A stretch of 64,000 nucleotides of DNA from an uncultured Christensenellaceae bacterium (GTDB lineage: Bacteria > Bacillota > Clostridia > Christensenellales > Christensenellaceae). The translations under genes and the position numbers were made by a program. The stretch lies in the NCBI GenBank assembly GCA_910588425.1, contig CAJUPM010000010.1, forward strand, positions 7,217 through 71,216. The letters run 5' to 3'. Shown here one piece after another: positions 12,176 through 20,044 of this stretch (position 1 is its first letter; the number at the start of each line of letters is the position of its first letter). The notes under the pieces were generated by a model. That model saw only the letters and a program-made list of their open reading frames with translations. It was not told the origin of the DNA and searched no databases.

Positions 12176-12310
12176 CACGCTGATCCTCCTTGTAAAATAC
12201 TTACTTTAAATTTAATCTCATTATAGTTACAAAAATGCCCATTGTAAATAAAAAATGTAAAATATGCTAAAAAATGGAAGAAGCGAATGCAAGGAGATGA
12301 CTCATGCGCA

Positions 12311-12345
12311 TAAAAAAAGAGCTGCCTTCAGAAGAAGACGGCTCG
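12311..12345 (-). terminator. Probable terminator of DUF2752 gene
   Basis: On the minus strand an imperfect GAGC...CTTC/GAAG...GCTC stem is followed by TTTTTTT. Confidence 0.55.
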
Positions 12346-12361
12346 GATAGGAAACAATAGA

Positions 12362-12697
12362 TTAGCCAAACAGCCGGCAGAGATACTGCGCCAAAAAGCC
12401 CAGACAGACCAGCGCCAGAATACCCGCATTCCAGCGCTTCTCTGGGAAAACCGCCCCATCCTTCCAAAAGAGAGCCAGCAGATAGGGCAGGGAAAAGACC
12501 ATTGGGTGATACCGCCATGCGGCGGCAAAATCCAGGCGCAGGCAGGCGAGAAATGCGCGGGTCATCCCACAGCCCGGGCAGGGGATGCCGCAGATGCGGT
12601 AGAATGGGCAGCCGATGCGCGAGATGGCCAGAAGAGCCACCAGGGCGGCGCAAAGCGCCAAGATGATCCACTTATACGCATTGCAAGAAGTTCTCAC
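12362..12697 (-). CDS. DUF2752 small membrane protein
   Basis: The 111-residue protein has three hydrophobic segments. It carries the DUF2752 signature CPGCGMTRAF (about residues 40-49), followed by the usual acidic/hydrophobic stretch and YHPMVF. Biochemical function is unknown. It lies upstream of a TM2-domain gene on the same strand, though a terminator separates them. Confidence 0.8.
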   Translation of the reverse strand: MRTSCNAYKWIILALCAALVALLAISRIGCPFYRICGIPCPGCGMTRAFLACLRLDFAAAWRYHPMVFSLPYLLALFWKDGAVFPEKRWNAGILALVCLGFLAQYLCRLFG

Positions 12698-12788
12698 GGC
12701 GCTTCTTCCTCCCGGGTAAAATCGAGCGGCGCAGGCGCCCCGCCTTTTCTTATTCTAGCATGCTTTCCCGCCAAGGGAAAGGCGTATC

Positions 12789-13673
12789 TCAGGCATCGGC
12801 CTCTGGAGCAGGCTCCTGCGCCTTGTTTGCCCGCAGTGTCGAGTAGACCACGGCCCCCAGGATGATGACGGCGCCGATATAGTCGCGCAGAGCGGGCGCT
12901 TCATGCAGAAAAAGGAAGGCAAAGAGCGTGCTGTAAATGGGTTCCAGGCAGCTGACGATGCCGGCCATCCGCGCAGAGACATGGCGCAGGGAGGAGACGT
13001 ACAGGCTTTGGGCGATGCCGGTGCAAACGATGCCCAGCAGCGCCAGCAGGCCGATATCCCGGGGCGTCAGCGCCGGGCGGTAGGCAAAGAGGAAGGGCAG
13101 CAGCGCGATGCAGGAAAACAGGTGCTCGTAGAAGCTGATCTGCGTGCCCGAGTATTTCCCGGTAAAGCGCTTGTTGCAGAGAGCCAAAATGGCATAGGTG
13201 AAGCCGGAAAAAATGCCCAGCAGGATTCCCTTGGTGGCCTGGTTTTCCAGCCTGAATTCCGGGACAACCACTGCAATTCCCGCAAACACGGCCAGCGCGA
13301 TGACGACGTTTTCCAGCCGCAGTTTCTGCCGGAAGAAGAGCGGCTCCAGGAAGGTGACGAACACGGGGAACGTCGAGAAAGCGAGCAGGCCCAGCGCGAC
13401 TGTCGAGAGCTGAATCGCCTCATAGAAGGATGCCCAGTGCACGGCCAGCAGCACGCCCAGCGCCGCCAGGCTGAAGAAATCCTTCTTGCCGTCCAGGCGA
13501 ATGCGCTTGCGCCCGGCCAGCAGGATGAGCAGCAGAGCCAGCGAGGAAAAGAAAACGCGCCCCAGGGTGATGATCAGGGAAGGCAGCGCCAGAAGCTTTC
13601 CGAAAATGCCGGAAAGCGCGCAGAGGAACGTCCCCAGGTGCAAATAAATCAAGCTCTTTTTATATGGATTCAT
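12789..13673 (-). CDS. EamA/DMT-family transporter
   Basis: The 294-residue protein has ten hydrophobic segments arranged as two EamA repeats, typical of the drug/metabolite transporter superfamily. Examples of the repeats are GTFLCALSGIFGKLL near the N-terminus and GILLGIFSGFTYAILALCNK in the second half. Conserved helix-end patterns include LEPLFF (end of repeat 1) and CLEPIYSTLFAFLFLHE (end of repeat 2). Substrates are often amino acids or metabolites, but none can be assigned. The start follows AGGAG. It is likely monocistronic. Confidence 0.85.
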   Translation of the reverse strand: MNPYKKSLIYLHLGTFLCALSGIFGKLLALPSLIITLGRVFFSSLALLLILLAGRKRIRLDGKKDFFSLAALGVLLAVHWASFYEAIQLSTVALGLLAFSTFPVFVTFLEPLFFRQKLRLENVVIALAVFAGIAVVVPEFRLENQATKGILLGIFSGFTYAILALCNKRFTGKYSGTQISFYEHLFSCIALLPFLFAYRPALTPRDIGLLALLGIVCTGIAQSLYVSSLRHVSARMAGIVSCLEPIYSTLFAFLFLHEAPALRDYIGAVIILGAVVYSTLRANKAQEPAPEADA

Positions 13674-13979
13674 GTTGTTCTCCTATCATTTTGGGCTTGC
13701 AAGCGGCTTTTGCGCCTGGGCTTGCGGCGGCAATGAAGTAATTATACAATGAGAAGAAAGATAAGTAAACTGAATGCGCTGAATAGAAAATATTTTTCTT
13801 TTAATTAGGATAGACAGAACGAGCAGCAGGGCGTTTCCGGAGGGCAGAAGCGCTAACGCCCGGCAGGGTGGTCAGCTCTCACCGGCGGCGCGGCAGCTGC
13901 AAAGAGAATATAGTTGACAAATCCGGGTGGGTGTAAGACAATAAAATTATCAAAAGGAATGTCATCCAAGGAGGAAACT
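13674..13979. other. Intergenic region with GC-rich structured element and pduL promoter
   Basis: The gap holds the divergent start regions of the EamA gene and pduL. A GC-rich block at 13826-13910 has inverted arms GGGCGTT (13829-13835) and AACGCCC (13855-13861), then GGTGG...CACC pairs. It lies upstream of the clear pduL promoter. I do not recognise it as a known riboswitch. Confidence 0.4.
13914..13942 (+). promoter_or_regulatory. Sigma-A promoter of pduL
   Basis: TTGACA (13914-13919) and GACAAT (13937-13942) are separated by 17 bases, about 40 bases upstream of the pduL start. Confidence 0.65.
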
Positions 13980-14558
13980 ATGTCCGAGAAATCTTTTTTA
14001 GTTGAAGTGTCGGCGCGTCATGTACACCTGACCCAGGAAGATGTTGAGAAGCTCTTTGGCGAAGGCAAGACGCTCACATATGTCCGCGATCTTTCCCAGC
14101 CGGGGCAGTTTGTCTGCGAAGAGCGCGTGGAGATCGTTGGGCCTAAGCGCTCGATCGCCAATGTTGTCATTTTGGGGCCAACCCGTCCGGCCAGCCAGGT
14201 AGAAGTCTCTCTGACGGACTGCTTCACGCTGGGCGCCATCGGGCCGGTGCGCGAGAGCGGCGATTTGGCAGGCAGCGCGCCCATTAAGCTCAAAGGGCCG
14301 GCAGGCGAAGTTGAGCTTTCCGAGGGCCTCATCGTGGCAAAGCGGCATATCCATATGACGCCGGAAGATGCAGAGCGTCTGGGCGTGCAGGATAAGGAGA
14401 TCGTCCAGGTTAAGGTGGATACCGACCGCCCGGTGATCTTCGGAGACTGCGTTGTGCGCGTCAGCCCGAAATTCGCGCTGGCCATGCACGTGGATACAGA
14501 CGAAGCCAACGCCTCCCTCATTGCCAGAAACGGCTGCCAGGGCGAAATCGTCAAATAA
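13980..14558 (+). CDS. pduL: PduL-type phosphate acyltransferase
   Basis: The 192-residue protein interconverts acyl-CoA and acyl-phosphate (acetyl or propionyl). It has the two PduL repeats, each with its zinc-binding HxH-type signature: SARHVHLT (about 11-18) and AKRHIHMTPEDAERLG (about 120-135). DLSQPGQF, GPTRPASQVE and MHVDTDEANA are also typical. No microcompartment shell gene is nearby and the N-terminus has no obvious encapsulation peptide. It probably acts as a housekeeping phosphotransacetylase, making acetyl-phosphate from PFOR-derived acetyl-CoA. AAGGAGG precedes the ATG. Confidence 0.92.
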   Translation: MSEKSFLVEVSARHVHLTQEDVEKLFGEGKTLTYVRDLSQPGQFVCEERVEIVGPKRSIANVVILGPTRPASQVEVSLTDCFTLGAIGPVRESGDLAGSAPIKLKGPAGEVELSEGLIVAKRHIHMTPEDAERLGVQDKEIVQVKVDTDRPVIFGDCVVRVSPKFALAMHVDTDEANASLIARNGCQGEIVK

Positions 14559-14569
14559 GAGAAAGAATG

Positions 14570-14596
14570 AAGCCGGGAAGTTTCCCGGCTTTTTTG
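14570..14596 (+). terminator. Rho-independent terminator
   Basis: An AGCCGGGAA/TTCCCGGCT stem is followed by TTTTT, after pduL. Confidence 0.85.
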
Positions 14597-14784
14597 CGGG
14601 CAAACTCTGCGCCTGCCAGCCGGCAAAAAACTTTAAAAAATGAGGAAAACAGAGGGATTGTTCACAGTTTATATTTAAATTGGCTGAAAAATGGACTTAT
14701 TTCCTTGGTAGAATAGAGACTGTAAAGAAGAAGCAAGCACAAAAATTCTTCATCATCATTTTTCCTTTCTTTCCTCTTAGGGTA

Positions 14785-14816
14785 GGGGCTGCCACAGCCG
14801 GCAGCTCCTTTTTCCT
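14785..14816 (+). terminator. Terminator-like hairpin with no gene upstream
   Basis: The stem GGGGCTGCC/GGCAGCTCC (one G-U pair) is followed by TTTTT. No plus-strand gene ends here, so it may end a small RNA or be residual. Confidence 0.45.
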
Positions 14817-14820
14817 AACA

Positions 14821-14856
14821 AAAAAGAGCCGGGCATTTGCCTGGTTCTTTTTTTGC
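14821..14856 (-). terminator. Terminator of alkD-like gene
   Basis: A GAGCCGGGCA/TGCCTGGTTC stem with a short loop has A and T tracts on either side, just after the stop of the minus-strand gene. Confidence 0.8.
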
Positions 14857-14868
14857 GCAGTACGCCTG

Positions 14869-15570
14869 CTATTTTGCGTTTTGTGCCCGGAGCTCGCGCA
14901 GCTCCTGCTTGAGAGCCAGCGGAACTCGGAAGGATTCCAACGCCTTTTGGATGGTTTTGCGATAGGTGAAATCGTCCAGCGGGGCGGTTTTCAGGCAGCG
15001 CATGGCCTGGGATGGGAATTTGGCCAGCGCCGTGGCCAGCAGCCAGGCGACAGCCATTTTCGCATAATAGGCGGGGTGCGAAAAGGAGGAGACGAGCGAA
15101 AGCACGGCATCGATATACTCCTCCGTCAAAAAGAAATCCAGCAGCATGACATAGCCAAACCGCGCCTCGAATTCCTTTTTACTGCCGCAATAGGGCCGCA
15201 CAAAGGAAAAGACCATCTCCCTGTTTTTGGCGGCAAATTTGAGCCCGGCGCAAAAACTGTCGCAGATAGACCAGCTGTCGATTTCGGGGATGAAAGCCTG
15301 AATGCGGCGGATGCGCTCTTCCGGGCTGATCCGAACTGCGCCGATGATCATGCCGCGCAGCATGATCTCCTCGAAATAATCCCTGGGCGCGGCAGCCAGA
15401 TAATCCACCCAGCCATCCGAGCGGGCAATCTCCTTTGCCAGCACCCGCAGAGCGGGCAGGCGCACGCCCAGCATACGCTCTTCGCCCGGGATGAGTGCCG
15501 CGGAAAATTTTTGAAACTCCGGCTCGCTGAGTGCAAAAAGCCGCTCTCTTATCTGGTTTACAAGTTCCAT
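14869..15570 (-). CDS. DNA alkylation repair (AlkD-like) HEAT-repeat protein
   Basis: The 233-residue all-helical protein matches the AlkD-like family: GVRLPALRVLAKEIAR near residue 35, then helical repeats with DSWSICDSFC (about 98-107), PYYAKM-like SHPAYYAKMAVAWLLA and FRVPLALKQELR at the end. AlkD enzymes excise bulky or cationic alkylated bases without base flipping; whether this member is active is not shown. The ATG at 15570 is chosen because GGAGGAAAG lies upstream and the family N-terminus begins there. It is the last gene of a minus-strand series, 131 bases after an EamA gene. Confidence 0.85.
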   Translation of the reverse strand: MELVNQIRERLFALSEPEFQKFSAALIPGEERMLGVRLPALRVLAKEIARSDGWVDYLAAAPRDYFEEIMLRGMIIGAVRISPEERIRRIQAFIPEIDSWSICDSFCAGLKFAAKNREMVFSFVRPYCGSKKEFEARFGYVMLLDFFLTEEYIDAVLSLVSSFSHPAYYAKMAVAWLLATALAKFPSQAMRCLKTAPLDDFTYRKTIQKALESFRVPLALKQELRELRAQNAK

Positions 15571-15701
15571 CTTTCCTCCGGTTTTGCTTTTGTTAGGGCG
15601 CTGTCCGCCGCGCACAGCAGGGGATAGAGAAGAGTGAGCAATATTCTCTTCCCAAAGGCCAGGCGGAGCGAGCCTCTTGACGGGCGGGCTCCATCCTGCG
15701 G

Positions 15702-16115
15702 CTATAAAATCAAGAGAAAGGTTCCGGCGGTGATAAAGCCGCCGCCCAGCAGAGCCTTCCAATCCAGCTTCTCCTTTAAAATCAAAAAGGAGAGGGCCAT
15801 GCTGATGACGACGCTGAACTTATCTACCGGGATGACCTTGCTGGCCTCGCCGATTTGCAGGGCTTTATAGTAGCAGAGCCAGGAAAGCCCGGTGGCGATG
15901 CCGGATAAGACGAGAAAGACCCAGCTTTTTGCTGTGATATGCGGGATCTCTGCCTGCTTGCCCGTAAACAGCACAATTGCCCAGGCCATAACCAGCACGA
16001 CAGCAGTGCGGATGGCCGTGGCGAGATTGGAATTGAGCTGCTGGATGCCCAGCTTTGCGAGAATGGAAGTCAGCGCGGCAAACAGCGCCGAGAGCAGTGC
16101 ATAGACAGCCCACAT
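15702..16115 (-). CDS. Single-domain EamA family membrane protein
   Basis: The 137-residue protein has five hydrophobic helices and is one EamA unit, so it presumably works as a dimer, as small DMT transporters do. It starts WAVYALLSALFAALTSILAK and ends with the EamA hallmark LIILKEKLDWKALLGG-like segment (LSFLILKEKL). The ATG at 16115 follows GGAGGG. It is downstream of trmO on the same strand, 20 bases from the trmO stop, and probably in that operon. Its substrate is unknown. Confidence 0.82.
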   Translation of the reverse strand: MWAVYALLSALFAALTSILAKLGIQQLNSNLATAIRTAVVLVMAWAIVLFTGKQAEIPHITAKSWVFLVLSGIATGLSWLCYYKALQIGEASKVIPVDKFSVVISMALSFLILKEKLDWKALLGGGFITAGTFLLIL

Positions 16116-16135
16116 ATGGTTCCCTCCGATGTGTT

Positions 16136-16633
16136 TCATGTTCCTCTCTGCTCCTCAAAAGAGGGGTCTGCCTCGCGCTCCCAATCGTATGCCGCGGATT
16201 CCTCCAGGCTTTTTGGCCAGTGGGCAGACCAGGCCGGACCGGCCGGATGCTCCACGCGGTCTACGCTTGGGGCATAGGGCTTGATATCCAGGATGGGCGA
16301 GCCGTCTTCCGCGTCGCAGTTTTCCAGCCAGATGAGGCCGGCATCCGCATCCAGCGCCAGAATGCGGCAGCAGGTCAGCGCGATAGGGTTGGGGCGGTGC
16401 GGCGAGCGCGTCGCAAAAACGCCCAGTTTTTCAGGTGCCCCGAGATAGGGGCAGCGCGCATGCACCTGGCCGCGGCTCTTGGCGTCATCCGCGCCGGAAA
16501 ACCACCAGATTAGCTGCAAATGGCTATACGCGCAAAGGCCGGCAATGCCTGGCGCATAAGCTGGATAAAGCCGCGCGGCAACTTTGCCTCCGCACCGGGC
16601 AACCTCGCCGATGGGATAAACGCGGAGCTGCAT
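16136..16633 (-). CDS. trmO: tRNA (N6-threonylcarbamoyladenosine37) methyltransferase, TrmO family
   Basis: The 165-residue protein belongs to the TrmO/TsaA (UPF0066) family, which methylates t6A37 in threonine tRNAs using SAM. Signature parts are the N-terminal YPIGEV, WWFSGADD, GVFATRSPHRPNPIALT (about residues 71-87) and LDIKPYAP (about 116-123). Its start is one base from the stop of the upstream C_GCAxxG_C_C gene, so translation is probably coupled. The length is normal for the short bacterial form. Confidence 0.88.
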   Translation of the reverse strand: MQLRVYPIGEVARCGGKVAARLYPAYAPGIAGLCAYSHLQLIWWFSGADDAKSRGQVHARCPYLGAPEKLGVFATRSPHRPNPIALTCCRILALDADAGLIWLENCDAEDGSPILDIKPYAPSVDRVEHPAGPAWSAHWPKSLEESAAYDWEREADPSFEEQRGT

Positions 16634-16634
16634 G

Positions 16635-17051
16635 CTATTGGCGCTGTTTGCGCATTTCCAGATACTCGGTCAGCAGTTTTGCCGCATCTTCCACGCATCC
16701 CGGGCAGCTGCGCAGAGGCTTTTCACACTTAAGCTCCCGGCATAGCACGGAGGTGTTCATCTCCTCGAATTTTCTGGTCAGCTCGCGGACATCGGCATAC
16801 GTCTCCATTTTGGATTTGGTGGGGTTTTGCAGATCCGCCGCGCAGTTGGCCAGGCCCATGATGATATAGGCGCCCGTTACCGCGCCGCAGACGCCGCCCA
16901 TCTTGCCCATGCCGCCGCCAAAAGCCTCGGCAACCCGAAATCCATCCACTTCGGAAAGGCCGAAATCCTCGCAGAATGCGCAGACGACAGCCTGCGTGCA
17001 GTTATACTTTTTCTTCGCGAAATTTTCTACTGCCAGTTGCACTTTATCCAT
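16635..17051 (-). CDS. C_GCAxxG_C_C family redox-type protein
   Basis: The 138-residue cysteine-rich protein carries the family motif: YNCTQAV (Cys about 17), GGGMGKMGGVCGAVTGA (about 45-61), then CRELKCEKPLRSCPGCVEDA near the C-terminus. The cysteine pattern suggests metal or Fe-S binding and a redox role, but no function is proved for the family. It sits between the YjbR-like and trmO genes in one minus-strand run and overlaps neither. Confidence 0.85.
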   Translation of the reverse strand: MDKVQLAVENFAKKKYNCTQAVVCAFCEDFGLSEVDGFRVAEAFGGGMGKMGGVCGAVTGAYIIMGLANCAADLQNPTKSKMETYADVRELTRKFEEMNTSVLCRELKCEKPLRSCPGCVEDAAKLLTEYLEMRKQRQ

Positions 17052-17054
17052 TTT

Positions 17055-17432
17055 TTATTTCTCCTCTTTTTCTAAAATTTCCGCCTGTGCTTTTTTTGAA
17101 AGCGAGCGCAGGACGGTTTGATATGCAGTTTCAATCAGTTTGCGAAGTGTATCTTTAGGCACGCCGCCAAAAAGATAGACGGAATTCCAATGCTCTTTGT
17201 TCATATAGTAGCCGGGCACGATGATGCCGGTATATTGCTCCCGCAGAGCATATCCCTGCTCTGGGGGCAGCTTGAGCGTCAGAATCGGGAGGCCCTCTTT
17301 ATCGCCGCCGCGCATGGCATACATTTTTCCGCCTACAAGATAGCGCCAGGCATGCCACTCCTCTTTATAATCCTGCTGTGTGCCCTTTTGGGCAAGGCAG
17401 CGAGCTTCGATGAGTTTATCTATTTGCTCCAT
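17055..17432 (-). CDS. MmcQ/YjbR family protein
   Basis: The 125-residue protein has the compact MmcQ/YjbR fold: an early EEWHAWRYLVGGKMYAM segment, then LTLKLPPEQGYALREQY and the conserved GYYMNKEHWNSVYL (about 73-86). The family has a DNA-binding-like fold but no firm function. It lies four bases from the next gene and six from pepT, consistent with operon membership. Confidence 0.85.
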   Translation of the reverse strand: MEQIDKLIEARCLAQKGTQQDYKEEWHAWRYLVGGKMYAMRGGDKEGLPILTLKLPPEQGYALREQYTGIIVPGYYMNKEHWNSVYLFGGVPKDTLRKLIETAYQTVLRSLSKKAQAEILEKEEK

Positions 17433-17437
17433 ATGCG

Positions 17438-18658
17438 TTACTCCTCCAGCGCGCCATAGACGAGGTTGAGCAGAATCTGCGTGATTTTCTCCATGCTCTG
17501 CACGGAGATATACTCGAAGCGCCCATGGAAGTTGTGCCCGCCTGTGCAGAGGTTGGGGCAGGGAAGGCCCATGAAGGAGAGCGTCGCGCCGTCTGTGCCG
17601 CCGCGGATGGGCTGTACCTTGGGCTGGACGCCGGCCTTTTGCATGGCGGCCTTGGCGCGCTCTATGATCTCCATATGCGGGAGAATTTTCTCCTTCATAT
17701 TGGCATAGCGGTCTGTCACGGCCACTTCAAACGTGCCCTGGCCGTACTTTTCATTTAAAAACGCCCCGATGGAGCAGAAGAGCTGTTTCTTCTGCTGATA
17801 TTTCTGTGCATCGTGATCCCGGATGATATAGCAGAGCTCGGCCTGCTCGACATCGCCGCGCATATCCGTCAGGTGATAGAAGCCCTCATAGCCCTCGGTG
17901 TTGGCGGGAATTTCAAAGGAGGGCAGCATGGCATTGAACTCCATGGCCATCAGCATGGCGTTTTTCATCTGCCCCTTGGCCACGCCCGGGTGAATATTGC
18001 GCCCATGCACCAGCACCTTGGCATCTGCGCCGTTGAAATTCTCATACTCCAGCTCGCCCAGCTCGCCGCCGTCCACGGTGTAGGCGTAATCTGCACCGAA
18101 ATGGGGCACGCGGAAGGCATCCGGCCCGCGGCCGATCTCCTCATCCGGCGTGAAGGCCAGTTTCACCTCGCCGTGCGGCGCATCGCCCTCGAGCAGCGCC
18201 TCGGCGGCGGAGAGAATTTCCGCGATGCCGGCTTTGTCGTCTGCGCCGAGCAGCGTCGTGCCGTTGGTCACCACCAGGCTATCTCCCCTATATTTGAGCA
18301 GATCCGGGTATTGCTTTGGGCTGAGCAGGATGTTTTTCTCGGCGTTCAGCAGGATATCGCCGCCGTCGTACTGCTCCACAACCCGTGCCTTGATATTGCC
18401 GCAGGGGACATCCGAAACCGTATCCATATGGGCGATGAGGCCAATTTTGGGCGCGGGCTTCTGCGTGTTGGCCGGGATGCTCCCATAGACATAGCCCTGC
18501 TCATCCATATGCGCATCCGAGATGCCCATTTGCAGCATCTCCGAAACGAGAAACTGCCCCAAAGCCTTCTGTTTTTCCGTGCTGGGAATGGTGGGAGAAG
18601 CGGCATCGGAGCCTGTATCGAAAGAGACATATTTCAAAAAACGATCTAATACGTGCAT
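17438..18658 (-). CDS. pepT: Peptidase T (tripeptide aminopeptidase)
   Basis: The 406-residue M20B zinc peptidase removes the N-terminal residue of tripeptides in the cytosol. Metal and catalytic residues are visible in LIAHMDTVSD (about 74-83), LLGADDKAGIAEI (about 135-147), FTPDEEIGRG (about 169-178) and YTVDGG (about 192). NIHPGVAKGQMKNAM marks the dimerisation lid, and GGTDGATLSFMGLPCPNLCTGGHNFHGRFE the C-terminal active-site part. It is the first gene of the run pepT, yjbR-like, C_GCAxxG_C_C, trmO, eamA, and has an extended -10 promoter. Confidence 0.95.
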   Translation of the reverse strand: MHVLDRFLKYVSFDTGSDAASPTIPSTEKQKALGQFLVSEMLQMGISDAHMDEQGYVYGSIPANTQKPAPKIGLIAHMDTVSDVPCGNIKARVVEQYDGGDILLNAEKNILLSPKQYPDLLKYRGDSLVVTNGTTLLGADDKAGIAEILSAAEALLEGDAPHGEVKLAFTPDEEIGRGPDAFRVPHFGADYAYTVDGGELGELEYENFNGADAKVLVHGRNIHPGVAKGQMKNAMLMAMEFNAMLPSFEIPANTEGYEGFYHLTDMRGDVEQAELCYIIRDHDAQKYQQKKQLFCSIGAFLNEKYGQGTFEVAVTDRYANMKEKILPHMEIIERAKAAMQKAGVQPKVQPIRGGTDGATLSFMGLPCPNLCTGGHNFHGRFEYISVQSMEKITQILLNLVYGALEE

Positions 18659-18687
18659 CTGTTATCCCTCCTGGAATTTCTTTCTTC

Positions 18688-18696
18688 ATTATAGCA
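18688..18696 (-). promoter_or_regulatory. Extended -10 promoter of pepT operon
   Basis: Read on the minus strand, TGCTATAAT lies about 30 bases before the pepT start (TATAAT at 18693-18688). The -35 is poor, so the TG extension likely compensates. Confidence 0.5.
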
Positions 18697-18730
18697 TATC
18701 AAAGCAAGCTTGGCTTGCATCATTTGAAAG

Positions 18731-18811
18731 CGCCACGGCGAAGCGGGGCGCGTATGCTTCAATGTTCTCTCAGGCGTCCGAAGCTCTGCTTCGGCATACG
18801 CCGTGAGGTTA
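18731..18811. other. Nested inverted-repeat element in intergenic region
   Basis: CACGGC...GCCGTG and GTATGC...GCATAC are nested inverted pairs. A smaller perfect hairpin CCGAAGC-TCT-GCTTCGG lies inside near the right arm. It sits between divergent pepT and the membrane-protein gene, upstream of both promoters. It could be a miniature repeat or a structured RNA end; I found no second complete copy in this window. Confidence 0.4.
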
Positions 18812-18903
18812 TTATAACATAGCCATCAGGGAAGAGAAAGCGGGCGCGGATACAATTTTGCAGGCGGCGAGGCAAAGTAAATGTCAAAGACTGCAAATTT
18901 TGC

Positions 18904-18932
18904 TTGGAAGTTACATGCGTTCGCGTTATACT
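18904..18932 (+). promoter_or_regulatory. Sigma-A promoter
   Basis: TTGGAA (18904-18909) and TATACT (18927-18932) are separated by 17 bases, upstream of the hypothetical membrane protein. Confidence 0.65.
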
Positions 18933-18971
18933 AAGGGGGAGAAAATTTGCACGAATCACGGAGGAATTTTT

Positions 18972-19928
18972 ATGGATGCAGCACTCAAACGGTTTGCAGC
19001 CGAAAATGGGATGAAGATGGCAAAAGGCTGTGCTTACGGAGAGCTGGGCGGGTTTCTCGTCACGCTTTCCAACCAGGATAATCTCCGCAGCCTGTATCTC
19101 AACTATAGGGCAGGCGCAGATGTTCCGGAGGAAAACGAGAGAAGGGGCCGGCTGGATGCGTTTTTGGCGTCGGTAAAGGCGCAGGGCAATGTGCTCGGCT
19201 ACAATGTTTTTAGCGATGGCGTTCAGATGAGCTTCCGCGGCACGGGCAAGGGCATGGCGAGCCTGCGGGCGCTGCTGCCCCAGCTTTTAAGCGCGCTGGC
19301 GCAGGATGGGTTTGTCGGAACGGCCTGCTGCAGCAGATGCGGGGGAGCCACAGACGGAACCGAGAAAATCGTCCTGCGGGACGGCAAGGCGCAGCTGATG
19401 CACGAGGCCTGCATCACGGCTCTGGCAGATGAACAGCGGGAAGCCGTTCAGCAGCAGAGCCACAGCGGCAATAACTACTGGATGGGTCTGCTGGGTGCGG
19501 TTCTGGGCACGCTGGTCGGCCTGATTCCCTGGGTGCTGCTCGCCCGGGCAGGATATTTCGCCAGCATTGCGGGCTTTTTGATCGGCCTTTGCGCCAAAAA
19601 GGGTTATGAGCTGTTCCGGGGCAAGCTGGGCCGTCCCAAGCTGGTGGCGCTCATCGTCTGCTCGGTTTTGGGCGTGGTTCTGGCGCAGTATGTGGATGTT
19701 TGGATTCAGGTCGCCATCGAGCTGGACGGCTATTTCTTCAGCTTTGGGGAGCTCACCAGCATCACGACGCAGCTGATTCTGACCGAGCCGGAGGTGCTCA
19801 CGCCCTTCCTGCTCAACCTGGTGCTGGGTCTGGTATTCGCTTTGGCTGGGCTTTGGGGCGTGTTTGCGCAGACCAAGCAGGAAGTGGATATGGCATCCGG
19901 CAAGATGACGGTTCTGGACCGCAGCTAA
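18972..19928 (+). CDS. Hypothetical membrane protein with CCxxC motif
   Basis: I do not recognise a family for this 318-residue protein. The first 165 residues look soluble and contain CCSRCGG (about 118-124) and a lone CIT cysteine near 147, a possible metal site. The C-terminal half has about four membrane helices (about 168-190, 192-207, 222-245 and 280-305), with a long outside or inside loop carrying acidic and aromatic residues between helices three and four. GGAGG lies eight bases before the chosen ATG. It has its own promoter and terminator. Confidence 0.7.
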   Translation: MDAALKRFAAENGMKMAKGCAYGELGGFLVTLSNQDNLRSLYLNYRAGADVPEENERRGRLDAFLASVKAQGNVLGYNVFSDGVQMSFRGTGKGMASLRALLPQLLSALAQDGFVGTACCSRCGGATDGTEKIVLRDGKAQLMHEACITALADEQREAVQQQSHSGNNYWMGLLGAVLGTLVGLIPWVLLARAGYFASIAGFLIGLCAKKGYELFRGKLGRPKLVALIVCSVLGVVLAQYVDVWIQVAIELDGYFFSFGELTSITTQLILTEPEVLTPFLLNLVLGLVFALAGLWGVFAQTKQEVDMASGKMTVLDRS

Positions 19929-19934
19929 GGCAAA

Positions 19935-19961
19935 AAGCAGGGCAGCAAGCCCTGCTTTTTT
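19935..19961 (+). terminator. Rho-independent terminator
   Basis: An AAGCAGGGC/GCCCTGCTT stem is followed by TTTT. Confidence 0.85.
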
Positions 19962-19996
19962 GACTGCATGGAAAGCGGAGCGCAACAGCGGGTTGC

Positions 19997-20025
19997 TTGG
20001 CCTTGGCGGGCGACAGTGGTACAAT
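19997..20025 (+). promoter_or_regulatory. Promoter of HTH regulator
   Basis: TTGGCC (19997-20002) and TACAAT (20020-20025) are separated by 17 bases. The gene starts 20 bases downstream. Confidence 0.5.
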
Positions 20026-20044
20026 TCTCTATGAGGTGATGAGA

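Larger units (their letters stand above)
14597..14868. other. Intergenic region, possible small RNA
   Basis: No protein gene is supported here. On the plus strand a TAGAAT box (about 14708) is followed about 75 bases later by a GC-rich hairpin ending in TTTTT (14785-14816), so a short transcript of about 100 nt is possible. The alkD-like terminator closes the region. Confidence 0.3.

Noticed and set aside
13826..13910. Glycine, ZTP or THF riboswitch upstream of pduL
   Set aside because: The conserved cores of these classes are not present, and the block lies before the apparent promoter.
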